Source: Actinoplanes sp. KI2
GTDB lineage: Bacteria; Actinomycetota; Actinomycetes; Mycobacteriales; Micromonosporaceae
Reading direction: 5' to 3'
DNA length: 64,000 nucleotides
Assembly: GCF_025630775.1 (NCBI RefSeq)
Contig: NZ_JAOSZE010000005.1
Location: forward strand, 1 to 64,000
The notes beneath the pieces are model-generated. The model saw only the letters and a program-made list of their open reading frames with translations. It did no database searches and was not told the DNA's origin. The position numbers and the translations under genes are program-made. This document shows, piece by piece, positions 1 to 7,763 of the stretch. Numbering within the stretch: the stretch's first letter is position 1; every line of letters begins with the position of its first letter.

Positions 1-15
1 TCACAGCATCTCCTC
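1..15 (-). promoter_or_regulatory. ribosome binding site and possible start of the next operon gene
   Basis: On the minus strand a GAGGAG sequence (plus positions 10-15) is followed after five bases by GTG at positions 4-2, so a further gene of the sugar operon probably begins at the window edge. An ATG seven bases upstream of position 2 meets a stop after two codons and is not a useful start. Nothing of the product can be read. Confidence 0.3.
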
Positions 16-46
16 AGTGCTTGTGCTCATCTGTGGGGGAAAACGA

Positions 47-943
47 TCAGCCCTTCACAGCACCGGCGGTGAGACCGGTGGCGATATTGCGTTGGATGAT
101 CAAGAAGAAGACCACCACCGGGATGGAGGTGATGATCGCACCGGCCATGAGGGGCCCCCAGGCGGTACCGCGGGTTGTCTGGTTCTGCAGCAGCCAGGCC
201 ATCAGGTTCTGCTTGCCCGGGCTGTTGAGCGTGTTGATGATGATGAATTCATTCCACGCCGCGATGAATCCGAACACACTGGTCGCGACCAGGCCGGGGC
301 CGGTCAGCGGCAGGATGATCCGCCAGAACACCTGGCCGCGCGTGCAGCCGTCGATCAGGGCCGCCTCGTCGAGCTCGCGAGGGATGCCGTAGATGAAGCC
401 ACGCAGCGTCCACACCGTATAGGGCAAGATCAGGACCAAGTAGGTGATACTCACACCGATCAGACTGTCGGTCAAGGACACGCTCTGCAGCATCAGGAAG
501 AGCGGGATGAGCAGCGCGATGAGCGGCACGAGCTGCACTCCGAGGATCACCAGCAGGATCCCCTTGCGGCCGCGGAAGTTGAACCGGGCGATCGCCAGCG
601 CCGCCAGGAAACCGACCACCAGCGCGCCGGCCACCGCCAGCAGGGTGATGACGATGCCGTTGAGCATGTCCTGCATGAACAGCGGCGCCTTGACGGCCGA
701 CACGAAGTTGTCGAAGGTCGGGTTCTTCGGCCAGAACGTCGGCGTCAGCGCCAGCACCTCGTCGGCCGGCTTGAAGGCGGTGTTGAGCACCCAGTAGACC
801 GGGAACAGCATCAGCAGCGAGAAGATCACGCCGACGGTGTTGGCCGCGATCGTGCCGGCCCGGCTGCGGCCGACCGTCATCACGCCGTCGTCGGTCCGGC
901 GGCGCCGGCGGGGGGCGGGCGCGCCCGGAGTCGTGGCGACCAT
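47..943 (-). CDS. carbohydrate ABC transporter permease (MalG/CUT1 type)
   Basis: Inner-membrane permease of 298 residues, the second permease of a CUT1 sugar importer. After a basic cytoplasmic N-terminus (five consecutive Arg near residue 12) there are about six hydrophobic segments, the first at about 33-55. The cytoplasmic EAA loop that docks on the ATPase is clear (EAALIDG at 193-199, then an I-x-LP end). The ATG at 943 shares its A with the stop codon of the upstream permease gene, which indicates translational coupling. The ligand cannot be told from sequence. No ATPase gene is in the operon, as far as the window shows; many actinobacterial CUT1 systems use a shared MsiK-type ATPase encoded elsewhere, so this is expected. 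Confidence 0.93.
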   Translation of the reverse strand: MVATTPGAPAPRRRRRTDDGVMTVGRSRAGTIAANTVGVIFSLLMLFPVYWVLNTAFKPADEVLALTPTFWPKNPTFDNFVSAVKAPLFMQDMLNGIVITLLAVAGALVVGFLAALAIARFNFRGRKGILLVILGVQLVPLIALLIPLFLMLQSVSLTDSLIGVSITYLVLILPYTVWTLRGFIYGIPRELDEAALIDGCTRGQVFWRIILPLTGPGLVATSVFGFIAAWNEFIIINTLNSPGKQNLMAWLLQNQTTRGTAWGPLMAGAIITSIPVVVFFLIIQRNIATGLTAGAVKG

Positions 944-1923
944 CAGTCCACCTCCCCGATCTTGAACATCTGCCGGATGTAGAACGCCATCACGCCGAGC
1001 ATCAGCAGCACGGTGATCACCGAGATGGCCGAGCCGAGGCTGTACCGGGACTGCCCGAACGCCTGCGTGTACGAGTAGGTGGCGAGCGTCTGGTACTGCG
1101 GCTCGGGGTGACCGTCGCGCAGCGCCCAGTTCTGCGTGAACATCCCGAAGTCCCAGATCACCGAGAGTGTCGTCACGATCGTCAGCAGCGGCTTGAGGAT
1201 CGGCAGCGTGATGTTGCGCAGCGTCTGCCAGGACGACGCCCCGTCCACCGTGGCCGCCTCGATGAGCTCCTTCGGCACCTGGGTGAGCCCGGCGTTCAGC
1301 GTGATCGCGAGGAACGGGATACCGGCCCAGACCACCAGCGTGGTGATCACCGACCAGCCCTGCCACGGGTTCACGAACCAGCTGTGGTTCTGGTAGTCCA
1401 CGCCGGGCAGCTTGTCGATCAGGTAGTTCATGACGCCGAAGTCGGAGTCGGTGATCCAGCGGAAGGCCTGGGACGCGACCAGCTGCGGCATCGCCCAGAC
1501 GAACATCATCGCGACGATCATCAGCAGGCGTACGCCGCGGGCCACCCGGCGCATCAGCAGCGCGATCGCCAGTCCGGCCACGACCGAGATGATCACCGTG
1601 ACGACGGTGAAGGCGACCGTGCGGCCCACCACGGACCAGAAGACCGGGTCACTGAGGACCTTGGTGTAGTTGTCGAGGCCGACCCAGGGGGGCGTACGGC
1701 CGCTGAGCAGTTCGCGCAGCCGCATGTTCTGGAAGGACAGCACGACCATCCGCACCAGCGGATAGCCGAGCAGACCGGCGAGCAACAGCAGGGTGGGTAG
1801 CGAGAGAAGCCAGGGCAGACCCGACCCCTGACGGCGGCGACGCGTCCGGGCGCGACCGGAAGCACGGTGCGGTGCGGACCCGCCCGTCCGGCGGGTCGTC
1901 GGGGATTCGACGACGGACATCAA
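943..1923 (-). CDS. carbohydrate ABC transporter permease (MalF/CUT1 type)
   Basis: Inner-membrane permease of 326 residues with a 35-residue Arg-rich cytoplasmic tail before the first membrane segment (about 37-60). The EAA loop reads IEAATVDGASSW, the signature for contact with the nucleotide-binding subunit. It pairs with the MalG-type permease, whose start overlaps this stop by one base. The substrate-binding lipoprotein gene lies 58 bases upstream on the same strand. Two adjacent ATG codons (1923 and 1920) could both serve as start. It is a normal member of the family in length and motif content. Confidence 0.93.
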   Translation of the reverse strand: MMSVVESPTTRRTGGSAPHRASGRARTRRRRQGSGLPWLLSLPTLLLLAGLLGYPLVRMVVLSFQNMRLRELLSGRTPPWVGLDNYTKVLSDPVFWSVVGRTVAFTVVTVIISVVAGLAIALLMRRVARGVRLLMIVAMMFVWAMPQLVASQAFRWITDSDFGVMNYLIDKLPGVDYQNHSWFVNPWQGWSVITTLVVWAGIPFLAITLNAGLTQVPKELIEAATVDGASSWQTLRNITLPILKPLLTIVTTLSVIWDFGMFTQNWALRDGHPEPQYQTLATYSYTQAFGQSRYSLGSAISVITVLLMLGVMAFYIRQMFKIGEVD

Positions 1924-1981
1924 CGTTCCTTTGCCGTTTCGCTGCCGCCCGCCCCGTGGGCGGGCGGCAGCATCGGAGGGA

Positions 1982-3292
1982 TCAGTTCTCGTTGAGCGTG
2001 GTGTTCATCTGGTCGTCGGCCCACTTGGCGCCGTCGGCCACCGACTTCTTGCCGGTCAGGATCTCGGTGAGCATGGTCTGCAGGATGGAAGCCTTCTCGA
2101 CGTCCGCCCACTTCTCCGCGTTCGGGGTGAACCAGCTGCTCTTCGCGGCGAGCGCGGCCGGCGCGATGGCCGGGTTGTCCGTGGCGGCCTTGTCCAGCAG
2201 CGCCGTCGAGTTCGGCAGCGCGCTCGCCTTCACGAGGCCCGCCATCGAGGTGCTGTCGGTGAAGTACTTGATCCACTGCGCAGCCAGCTGCTTGTTCTGG
2301 CTCTTCGCGGCGATGCCCAGGTTCGAGCCGCCGAGGAAGGACGGGACATCGGGCATCGGCGCGGCGGCCAGCTTGCCCTTGACCTTGGTGTCGACCATCG
2401 GGGAGTTCGGGTCGTTCGGGTCCTTCTTGATCTGCTCGGCCGCGCCCTGCTCCCAGGCGTTGCCGTAGAACATGCCCGCCTCGCCCTGGGCGAAGATGCC
2501 GGCCTGGTCGTTCTCGTTCTTGGTCGGGTCGGCCTTCGAGTACTTCTTGACCATGTCGACCCACTTCTGCAGGCCCGTGATCGAGGCCGGCTGCGAGAGC
2601 TGGCCGACCCACTTGTCGCCGTCCTGCTTGGCGATGTCGCCGCCGGACGCCTTGACCCAGGACATCGCCGCGTACCAGTACTGGCCCGGCATGTAGACCG
2701 CGCCGAACTTCGGGTCCGACTTCTGCGCGGCCTGCAGCTTGTCGGCGTCGGCCAGGAACTCGTCGTACGTCTTCGGGGCCGCCGCGATGCCGGCCTTCTT
2801 GTAGAGGTCGGTGCGGTAGATCAGCACCCGGGCGCCCGCGTAGTAGGGCACGCAGTAGGTCTGGCCCTCGAAGTCACACGCGCCCTTGAGGCCCTGCAGC
2901 CAGGTGCCCGAGTTCTCGTAGTCGCCCGGGTTGATCGCCGCGAACGCCTGCGAGAACACGTACTTGGGGAACTCGGTGTTGCCGAGCTCGATCACGTCCG
3001 GCACGTCCGAGCCGGCCAGCGTGGCGTCGAGCTTGGTGAGGTGGTTGGCCCACTGCTGGTACTCGACGTTGACCTGGGCGCCGGTGGCGTCGGTGAACCG
3101 CTTGGACGCGTCGTCCACCACGCCCTTCCAACCGCTCTGGGCGTCGACCATGAGCCAGACCTTGAGGGTCTTGCCCTTGCCGTCGACCGGACCGGAAGCG
3201 GACGTGGTCGGGGAGTCGTTCTTGGAGCCGCAGGCGGCGGCGCCGAGCAGCGTTGCGGCGAGGGCCGCGACTGCCACGATCTTGCGCTTCAC
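1982..3292 (-). CDS. extracellular sugar-binding lipoprotein of the ABC transporter
   Basis: Substrate-binding protein of 436 residues (bacterial extracellular solute-binding family 1). I chose GTG at 3292 because it follows a GGAGGA ribosome site by seven bases and gives a lipoprotein signal peptide with lipobox LLGAAAC, lipidated at Cys21; a longer frame upstream lacks this logic. After the Cys comes a short Ser/Thr/Pro linker and the two-lobe binding fold, with aromatic residues typical of oligosaccharide binders (YWYAAMSW, MFYGNAW). It captures the sugar outside the membrane and hands it to the two permeases downstream. A malto-, chito- or cello-oligosaccharide ligand is possible, but no residue set decides it. 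Confidence 0.92.
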   Translation of the reverse strand: MKRKIVAVAALAATLLGAAACGSKNDSPTTSASGPVDGKGKTLKVWLMVDAQSGWKGVVDDASKRFTDATGAQVNVEYQQWANHLTKLDATLAGSDVPDVIELGNTEFPKYVFSQAFAAINPGDYENSGTWLQGLKGACDFEGQTYCVPYYAGARVLIYRTDLYKKAGIAAAPKTYDEFLADADKLQAAQKSDPKFGAVYMPGQYWYAAMSWVKASGGDIAKQDGDKWVGQLSQPASITGLQKWVDMVKKYSKADPTKNENDQAGIFAQGEAGMFYGNAWEQGAAEQIKKDPNDPNSPMVDTKVKGKLAAAPMPDVPSFLGGSNLGIAAKSQNKQLAAQWIKYFTDSTSMAGLVKASALPNSTALLDKAATDNPAIAPAALAAKSSWFTPNAEKWADVEKASILQTMLTEILTGKKSVADGAKWADDQMNTTLNEN

Positions 3293-3338
3293 GCTTCCTC
3301 CTGGAGAGCGAAAATATCTATCTGATGGGGGATTGGAA

Positions 3339-4295
3339 TCAGTCGTGCCTGGTTCCGTCCTTGGCCGCCTTGTGGCCATGGACGGCTTGAGCGGTGCGTT
3401 GGAAAGCCGCGTGCGAACGTTCGTGGGTTCGCTGCGCGACCGCGACGTAGAGCAGATCCAGGACGACCAGCTGCGGATGCCGCGCGCTGAGCGCATCCGG
3501 CCGGAACGTCGTCGCCTGGGTCGCCGTGAGCAGAACGATGTCGGCCAGCTCGGCGAGCGGTGAGCGGGGAAAGCTGGTCAGGGCGATGGTGGTGGCTCCC
3601 CGGCTGCTCGCCTCGGCGAGGAGCTCGATCGTCTCGCCGGTCTCGCCCGAGTGCGAGATGCCGAGCGCGACGTCGCCGGGCCGGGACAGCGCGGCGCTGG
3701 CCAGGCCGTTGTGCACGTCCGTCCAGGCCCACACCGGCACGCCGATGCGGTGCAGGCTGAACTGCATCTCCTCGCCGACCAGCGCGCTCCCGCTGGCGCC
3801 GAAGATGTTGACCCGGGGCGCCACCGCGATCGCCACCGCGGCCCGCTCCACCTCGGCGAGGTCGAGCAGCGCGGCGGTGTCGTGCATCGCCCGGGTGTCG
3901 GCCGCCATGATCTGGCCGAGGACCCGCTCGAGCGGATCGTTCGGCTGGATCTCGCGACCGATGTCTACCGTCCAGCCGGCCGAGCGCGCCCGTCCCGTCT
4001 CGGCCGCGATCCCGAGCCGCAGGTCGGCGTAACCGTCGAAGCCGAGCGCGCGGCAGAACCGGGTGACGGTGGCCGGTGAGGTGCCGCTGCGCTCGGCGAG
4101 CTCGACGATGGTGGCGCGGGAAGCCGCCGCCGGGTCGGTGAGCACCTGCTCGGCCACCCGCCGCAGCGCGCCGGTGAACTCCGGCAGCAGCGAGCGGACC
4201 CGCAGGAGAACGCCGTCCGACGGCAGGCCCTGATCGGCGACCAGGGAGTCGACGACCGCGGTCGGTGCGGCGCCGTCCATCTCTGGCTCGCTCAT
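3339..4295 (-). CDS. RpiR/MurR-family transcriptional regulator
   Basis: Cytoplasmic regulator of 318 residues. The N-terminal RpiR helix-turn-helix (about 30-105) carries the family core SGTSPATVTRFCRALGF. The C-terminal SIS domain (about 125-275) has the sugar-phosphate-binding stretch FGASGSALVGEE and the loop ISHSGETGETIE. It is the first gene of the operon, 46 bases upstream of the binding protein, so it probably senses a phosphorylated product of the imported sugar and controls its own operon. The start at 4295 has an AAGGGTGG ribosome site. An AT-rich inverted repeat lies just upstream of it, and a CRP-like palindrome further up. Confidence 0.9.
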   Translation of the reverse strand: MSEPEMDGAAPTAVVDSLVADQGLPSDGVLLRVRSLLPEFTGALRRVAEQVLTDPAAASRATIVELAERSGTSPATVTRFCRALGFDGYADLRLGIAAETGRARSAGWTVDIGREIQPNDPLERVLGQIMAADTRAMHDTAALLDLAEVERAAVAIAVAPRVNIFGASGSALVGEEMQFSLHRIGVPVWAWTDVHNGLASAALSRPGDVALGISHSGETGETIELLAEASSRGATTIALTSFPRSPLAELADIVLLTATQATTFRPDALSARHPQLVVLDLLYVAVAQRTHERSHAAFQRTAQAVHGHKAAKDGTRHD

Positions 4296-4319
4296 GGGCC
4301 ACCCTTTCAGGAAGGACTG

Positions 4320-4336
4320 TTTACTGTTGCGGTAAA
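4320..4336. promoter_or_regulatory. inverted repeat, candidate RpiR operator
   Basis: TTTAC, seven bases, GTAAA, in an AT-rich patch 25-41 bases upstream of the RpiR start codon. The position near the expected promoter and the symmetry suit autoregulation by the adjacent RpiR protein. The arms are only 5 bp, so chance is possible. Confidence 0.4.
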
Positions 4337-4468
4337 AGTTCTTACTAACCGGTCCCTCGTGTCAAGGCCGCGGGCGAAGTTTTCAAACCGTTACCTGACC
4401 TGGGCCGATGAACGCGCGTTACAACGCCACCGCTTGACGGTCATCAATCCGGAAATGTTCTTTACGAC

Positions 4469-4482
4469 GTGACCGCGGTCAC
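4469..4482. promoter_or_regulatory. CRP-type palindrome GTGA-N6-TCAC
   Basis: A perfect 14-base palindrome, GTGACCGCGGTCAC, fits the GTGA-N6-TCAC pattern bound by CRP-family proteins, including actinobacterial Crp. It lies about 175 bases upstream of the sugar-uptake operon, inside the 359-base gap between that operon and murD2 (4296-4654). Besides this site and the repeat at 4320-4336, that gap shows no open frame or strong hairpin. Global carbon control of the operon is inferred. Confidence 0.5.
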
Positions 4483-4654
4483 ATGTGCCGGTTCATACCG
4501 ATTTGCACTCGTACCATCGGAGCACAGATGATCATCATTCGGCCACGCGGCATGGGCCGTTCGGTTGATCTCTCGAACGGTTGGTAACAACGAGGAAACC
4601 CCGGCAACGCCGTGAAAATCTCAACCACCCACGCGGTGGTGCGGGGGCCTGCCG

Positions 4655-6004
4655 TCAGGCGGACTCGCGGATCGCCGCCGCGAAGGCCTCGGAGCGGTGC
4701 TCGAAGTTGCGGTAACGGCCATAGCTGGGTGCCGCCGGGGAGAGCAGGACGACCCCGCCGGACGGGGTCATCTTGCGGGCCAGGCGCACGGCGGCCGGCA
4801 GGTCCTCGGCGACGTCCGTGGTCACGCCGGACAACCCGGCCAGCTCCGCGATGATGCGCGGTCCCGAGTCGGGAATGCCGATCACCGTGAGTTCGCGGCC
4901 CGTGAGGAACTCGCGTAGCGGAGCGTAGTCAAGCCCTCGATCGGTGCCGCCGACGAGAACCGTGAGCGGCCGGCCCGCGTACGCCTCGATCGCGTGCATC
5001 GCGGAGTACGGGCTCGTCGAGAGCGTGTCGTCGACGAAGGTCAGCCCGGACGGGTCCTCGATCTCGGCAAGCCGGTGCGGGAGGCCCTCGAACGTCTCGA
5101 CGGCCGCCTCCAGCTCGTCCTTCATTCCCGCGATGTCCACGCCGAGGCCGTCCAGCACGGCCAGCGCCACGCACAGGTTGCGGCCGTTGTGCGCGCCCTT
5201 CAGATGCAACGCCTCGCGGTGGAACAGCGGCTCGTCCGAGCAGTACACCCACTCGTCCGCGACCCGGAAGCGGGAGTCGTCGGCCCCGGCGGGGATCGGC
5301 GGGAACCCGTTCAGGTCGCAGATCCCCCGGATCTCGTCGCGCAGGCGCAGGTCGGCGCCGTTCACCACGATCATCTCGGGGCCGTGCCGGAGCAGGTTCA
5401 GCTTGTCGCGGTAGTACTCCTTCTCGCCGCCGTGCGCGTCCAGGTGCTCGGGGAACAGCGAGGTCACCACGGCGACCCGCGGCGAGTCGGTCAGGTCGGC
5501 GCACTGGTAGCTGGACAGCTCCAGCACGTACTGGGCGGCCGGCGGCAGATCGAGCAGCGGCACGCCGATGTTGCCGCCGAAGACGTTGGGCCGGCCGACG
5601 GCGGCCAGCAGGTGGCTGATCAGGCTCGAGGTGGTGCTCTTGCCCTTGCTGCCGGTGACGCCGATGGTTCGCGCTGCGTTATCGGCCATCCAGAGGGCGC
5701 TACCGCCGGTGATCGTGACGCCGCGCTCGCGCAGCTCCTTCATCCACGGGTGGGTCTGCGGCACGCCGGGCGAGCGCACCACCACGTCGGCGGTCACCAG
5801 GGCCGGGAAGGCGTGGTCGCCGCCGGCCAGCGGAGCGAGCGCCGCGAGCTCCCCTTCCCAGGGCACGGACAGGAAGTTGGCGCTGTCGTCGACCGCGATC
5901 AGTCGCGACGGCTCGTGCGACGCGATCGCCAGGACCGCGGCCCGGCCCTCGCGGCCGGTCCCCCACACCGCCACCGACCGGCCGTTCAGGTCTGCCAGAC
6001 GCAC
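4655..6004 (-). CDS. murD2: UDP-MurNAc-L-Ala--L-Glu ligase (MurD2)
   Basis: Cytoplasmic Mur ligase of 449 residues. It has an N-terminal Rossmann-like segment (VWGTGREG at 13-20), the central ATP site GVTGSKGKST at 115-124, the ligase signature around EHLDAHGG, and the C-terminal domain. Ordinary MurD adds D-Glu. Because its divergent neighbour is a MurL epimerase, I assign it to the MurD2 class, which adds L-Glu to UDP-MurNAc-L-Ala; this rests on context more than on residues. The GTG at 6004 follows GGAGGA by six bases. An in-frame upstream extension lacks a ribosome site and runs into murL. A typical MurD paired with the division cluster would be expected elsewhere or may be absent. Confidence 0.85.
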   Translation of the reverse strand: MRLADLNGRSVAVWGTGREGRAAVLAIASHEPSRLIAVDDSANFLSVPWEGELAALAPLAGGDHAFPALVTADVVVRSPGVPQTHPWMKELRERGVTITGGSALWMADNAARTIGVTGSKGKSTTSSLISHLLAAVGRPNVFGGNIGVPLLDLPPAAQYVLELSSYQCADLTDSPRVAVVTSLFPEHLDAHGGEKEYYRDKLNLLRHGPEMIVVNGADLRLRDEIRGICDLNGFPPIPAGADDSRFRVADEWVYCSDEPLFHREALHLKGAHNGRNLCVALAVLDGLGVDIAGMKDELEAAVETFEGLPHRLAEIEDPSGLTFVDDTLSTSPYSAMHAIEAYAGRPLTVLVGGTDRGLDYAPLREFLTGRELTVIGIPDSGPRIIAELAGLSGVTTDVAEDLPAAVRLARKMTPSGGVVLLSPAAPSYGRYRNFEHRSEAFAAAIRESA

Positions 6005-6051
6005 GTCGCATCCTCCTCGTCGAGTAGGCCCGGTGTCGGGGCCTATTAGTA

Positions 6052-6065
6052 TTGCCGGTCGGCAA
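6052..6065. promoter_or_regulatory. inverted repeat between murD2 and murL
   Basis: TTGCCG-GT-CGGCAA, perfect 6-bp arms, in the 79-base divergent gap beside the AT-rich stretch CCTATTAGTATT that could hold overlapping promoters. It is well placed to control both peptidoglycan genes together. No regulator is encoded next to it. Confidence 0.4.
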
Positions 6066-6083
6066 CAAGACAGGAGATTCCGG

Positions 6084-7388
6084 GTGCAGTTCGACGTCAT
6101 GCGCTTTCCCTCGTACGCGTTCGACCCGCAGACCGGCGTCGCCACCTTCGACTACCTTCTCGACGGCCCGGACCCGCTGTCGTTCACCGAGACGGTCATC
6201 TTCCCGGTGGCCGACCGGCCGGTGCCGGACGCCTTCCACCGGGTGCTTGACCTGCTGCACGTGGTCGCCGGGGTCAGCTACTACAAGGTCGGGGCGCCGG
6301 CCCGGGTGGTGGCTCCCACCGCCGTCCCGGAAGCGGCCGCCACCTTCTTCACCGCGGTCTACACGCACGGGATGGCCGAGTTCGCCTATCGCAACCGGCT
6401 CCCCCATGTCCTAGATCTGACCGTCGAGGTGCCCGGGGAGACCGAGCCGGCCGCGCCGGTGGACAACTCGCACGGCCGCCCGCTGTCCGCGGTCGGCGGC
6501 GGCAAGGATTCGATCGTCACCCTCGAGATCCTGCGCGACGCGGGGCTCGACCCGGTCCCGTTCTCGGTCAACCCCAACCCGGTGATCAAGGCGGTGAACG
6601 CCGCCTCCGGCCTGGGCGCGCTGGCCGCCCAGCGCCGGCTCGACCCGAGCCTGTTCGAGCTCAACAGGTCGGGCGTCGCGCTCAACGGGCACATCCCGGT
6701 CACCGCGATCAACTCGCTGATCGCGATCGCCACCGCCGTCTGGCACGGCCTCGGCCCGGTGGTGATGTCCAACGAGCGCTCGGCGAGCGACCCCAACCTC
6801 GTCTGGAACGGTCACGAGATCAACCACCAGTGGTCGAAAGGGCTGGCCGCCGAGGGCCTGCTCCGGGCGGCGGTCAGCGCGCACAGCGGGCTGACCGAGC
6901 CGTACTTCTCGCTGTTGCGGTCGTTGTCGGAACTGCACATCGCGCAGCTGTTCGCCCGGCACGACGCCTACGACGACGTCGTGACCAGCTGCAACAAGGC
7001 GTTCAAGCTGCACGACCCGACGGCCCGGTGGTGCGGCGACTGCCCGAAATGCCGGTTCGTCTACCTGGCGATGGCGCCGGCCATGGACCGCGCCCGGCTC
7101 AACCACATCTTCGGCCACGACCTGTTCGCCGACCCGGCGCAGGTGCCCGGCTTCCTCGAACTGCTCGGGATCGACGCCCACAAGCCGTTCGAGTGCGTCG
7201 GGGAGGTGGAGGAGTCGCTGGTGGCGCTCTCGATGCTGACCGACGAGGCGCCGGTGCTGGTCGCGCTGCGGGCCGCGGTGCCGCCGTCGGCGTGGGCGGC
7301 GGCGTCCCGCGAGGCGGTGCTGACACCGGGCGGCCGGACGTACCTGCCCGAGGCGTACGCGAAGATCTTGGATGCTGCGCTGGCATGA
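6084..7388 (+). CDS. murL: UDP-MurNAc-L-Ala-L-Glu epimerase (MurL)
   Basis: Protein of 434 residues matching the MurL family, which uses ATP to invert the terminal L-Glu of UDP-MurNAc-L-Ala-L-Glu to D-Glu, replacing the MurI plus MurD route. Visible marks are the PP-loop-like nucleotide motif AVGGGKDSI (136-144), Cys303, and the cluster WCGDCPKC with Cys317, Cys320 and Cys323. The GTG at 6084 is preceded by AGGAG at seven bases; the ATG at 6099 is an alternative. It diverges from murD2, the ligase that makes its substrate, and overlaps a small cupin gene by four bases. The family call comes from my recognition of the motif set and the pairing with MurD2. Confidence 0.85.
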   Translation: MQFDVMRFPSYAFDPQTGVATFDYLLDGPDPLSFTETVIFPVADRPVPDAFHRVLDLLHVVAGVSYYKVGAPARVVAPTAVPEAAATFFTAVYTHGMAEFAYRNRLPHVLDLTVEVPGETEPAAPVDNSHGRPLSAVGGGKDSIVTLEILRDAGLDPVPFSVNPNPVIKAVNAASGLGALAAQRRLDPSLFELNRSGVALNGHIPVTAINSLIAIATAVWHGLGPVVMSNERSASDPNLVWNGHEINHQWSKGLAAEGLLRAAVSAHSGLTEPYFSLLRSLSELHIAQLFARHDAYDDVVTSCNKAFKLHDPTARWCGDCPKCRFVYLAMAPAMDRARLNHIFGHDLFADPAQVPGFLELLGIDAHKPFECVGEVEESLVALSMLTDEAPVLVALRAAVPPSAWAAASREAVLTPGGRTYLPEAYAKILDAALA

Positions 7389-7753
7389 GCGGCGAGATCT
7401 ACGTCGGCAGCGCCGATCTGGACGCTCCGAAGGAGCGGGGTTGGCTGGTCGGCTACTTCCAGCCGGACGACGACCCGCGGCACAGCCCCGAGGTCGAGGT
7501 CAAGTGGGGCCGGCACCCGGCCGGTGACCGGCGCGCCGAGTGGGTGCACGGCGAGGAGCGCACCGCCATCCTGTTCCTGATCAGCGGCCGGTTCACGCTG
7601 GAGTTCCCGGACCGCCGGGTCACCCTGGCCAAGCCGGGCGACTACGTGCTCTGGGGCAAGGGCGTCGACCACTCCTGGCACGCGGAAGAGGCGTCGATCG
7701 TCCTGACCGTCCGGTGGCCGTCCGTCCCGGGGTACGCCACCCCGCTCCCGTAA
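7385..7753 (+). CDS. small cupin-like protein coupled to murL
   Basis: 122-residue cytoplasmic protein with cupin-like beta-strand pattern: a His near 63 (WVHGEE), the core LISGRFTLEF, the turn KPGDYVLWGKG and a late DHSWHAEE. His residues at either end could bind a metal, but the classical cupin metal set is not complete. Its ATG lies in the ATGA overlap with the murL stop, so the two are translationally coupled. I do not know its role. The coupling suggests help to, or control of, the epimerase or its substrate. Databases may carry misleading names for such short proteins. Confidence 0.75.
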   Translation: MSGEIYVGSADLDAPKERGWLVGYFQPDDDPRHSPEVEVKWGRHPAGDRRAEWVHGEERTAILFLISGRFTLEFPDRRVTLAKPGDYVLWGKGVDHSWHAEEASIVLTVRWPSVPGYATPLP

Positions 7754-7763
7754 CCCCGGTCGC

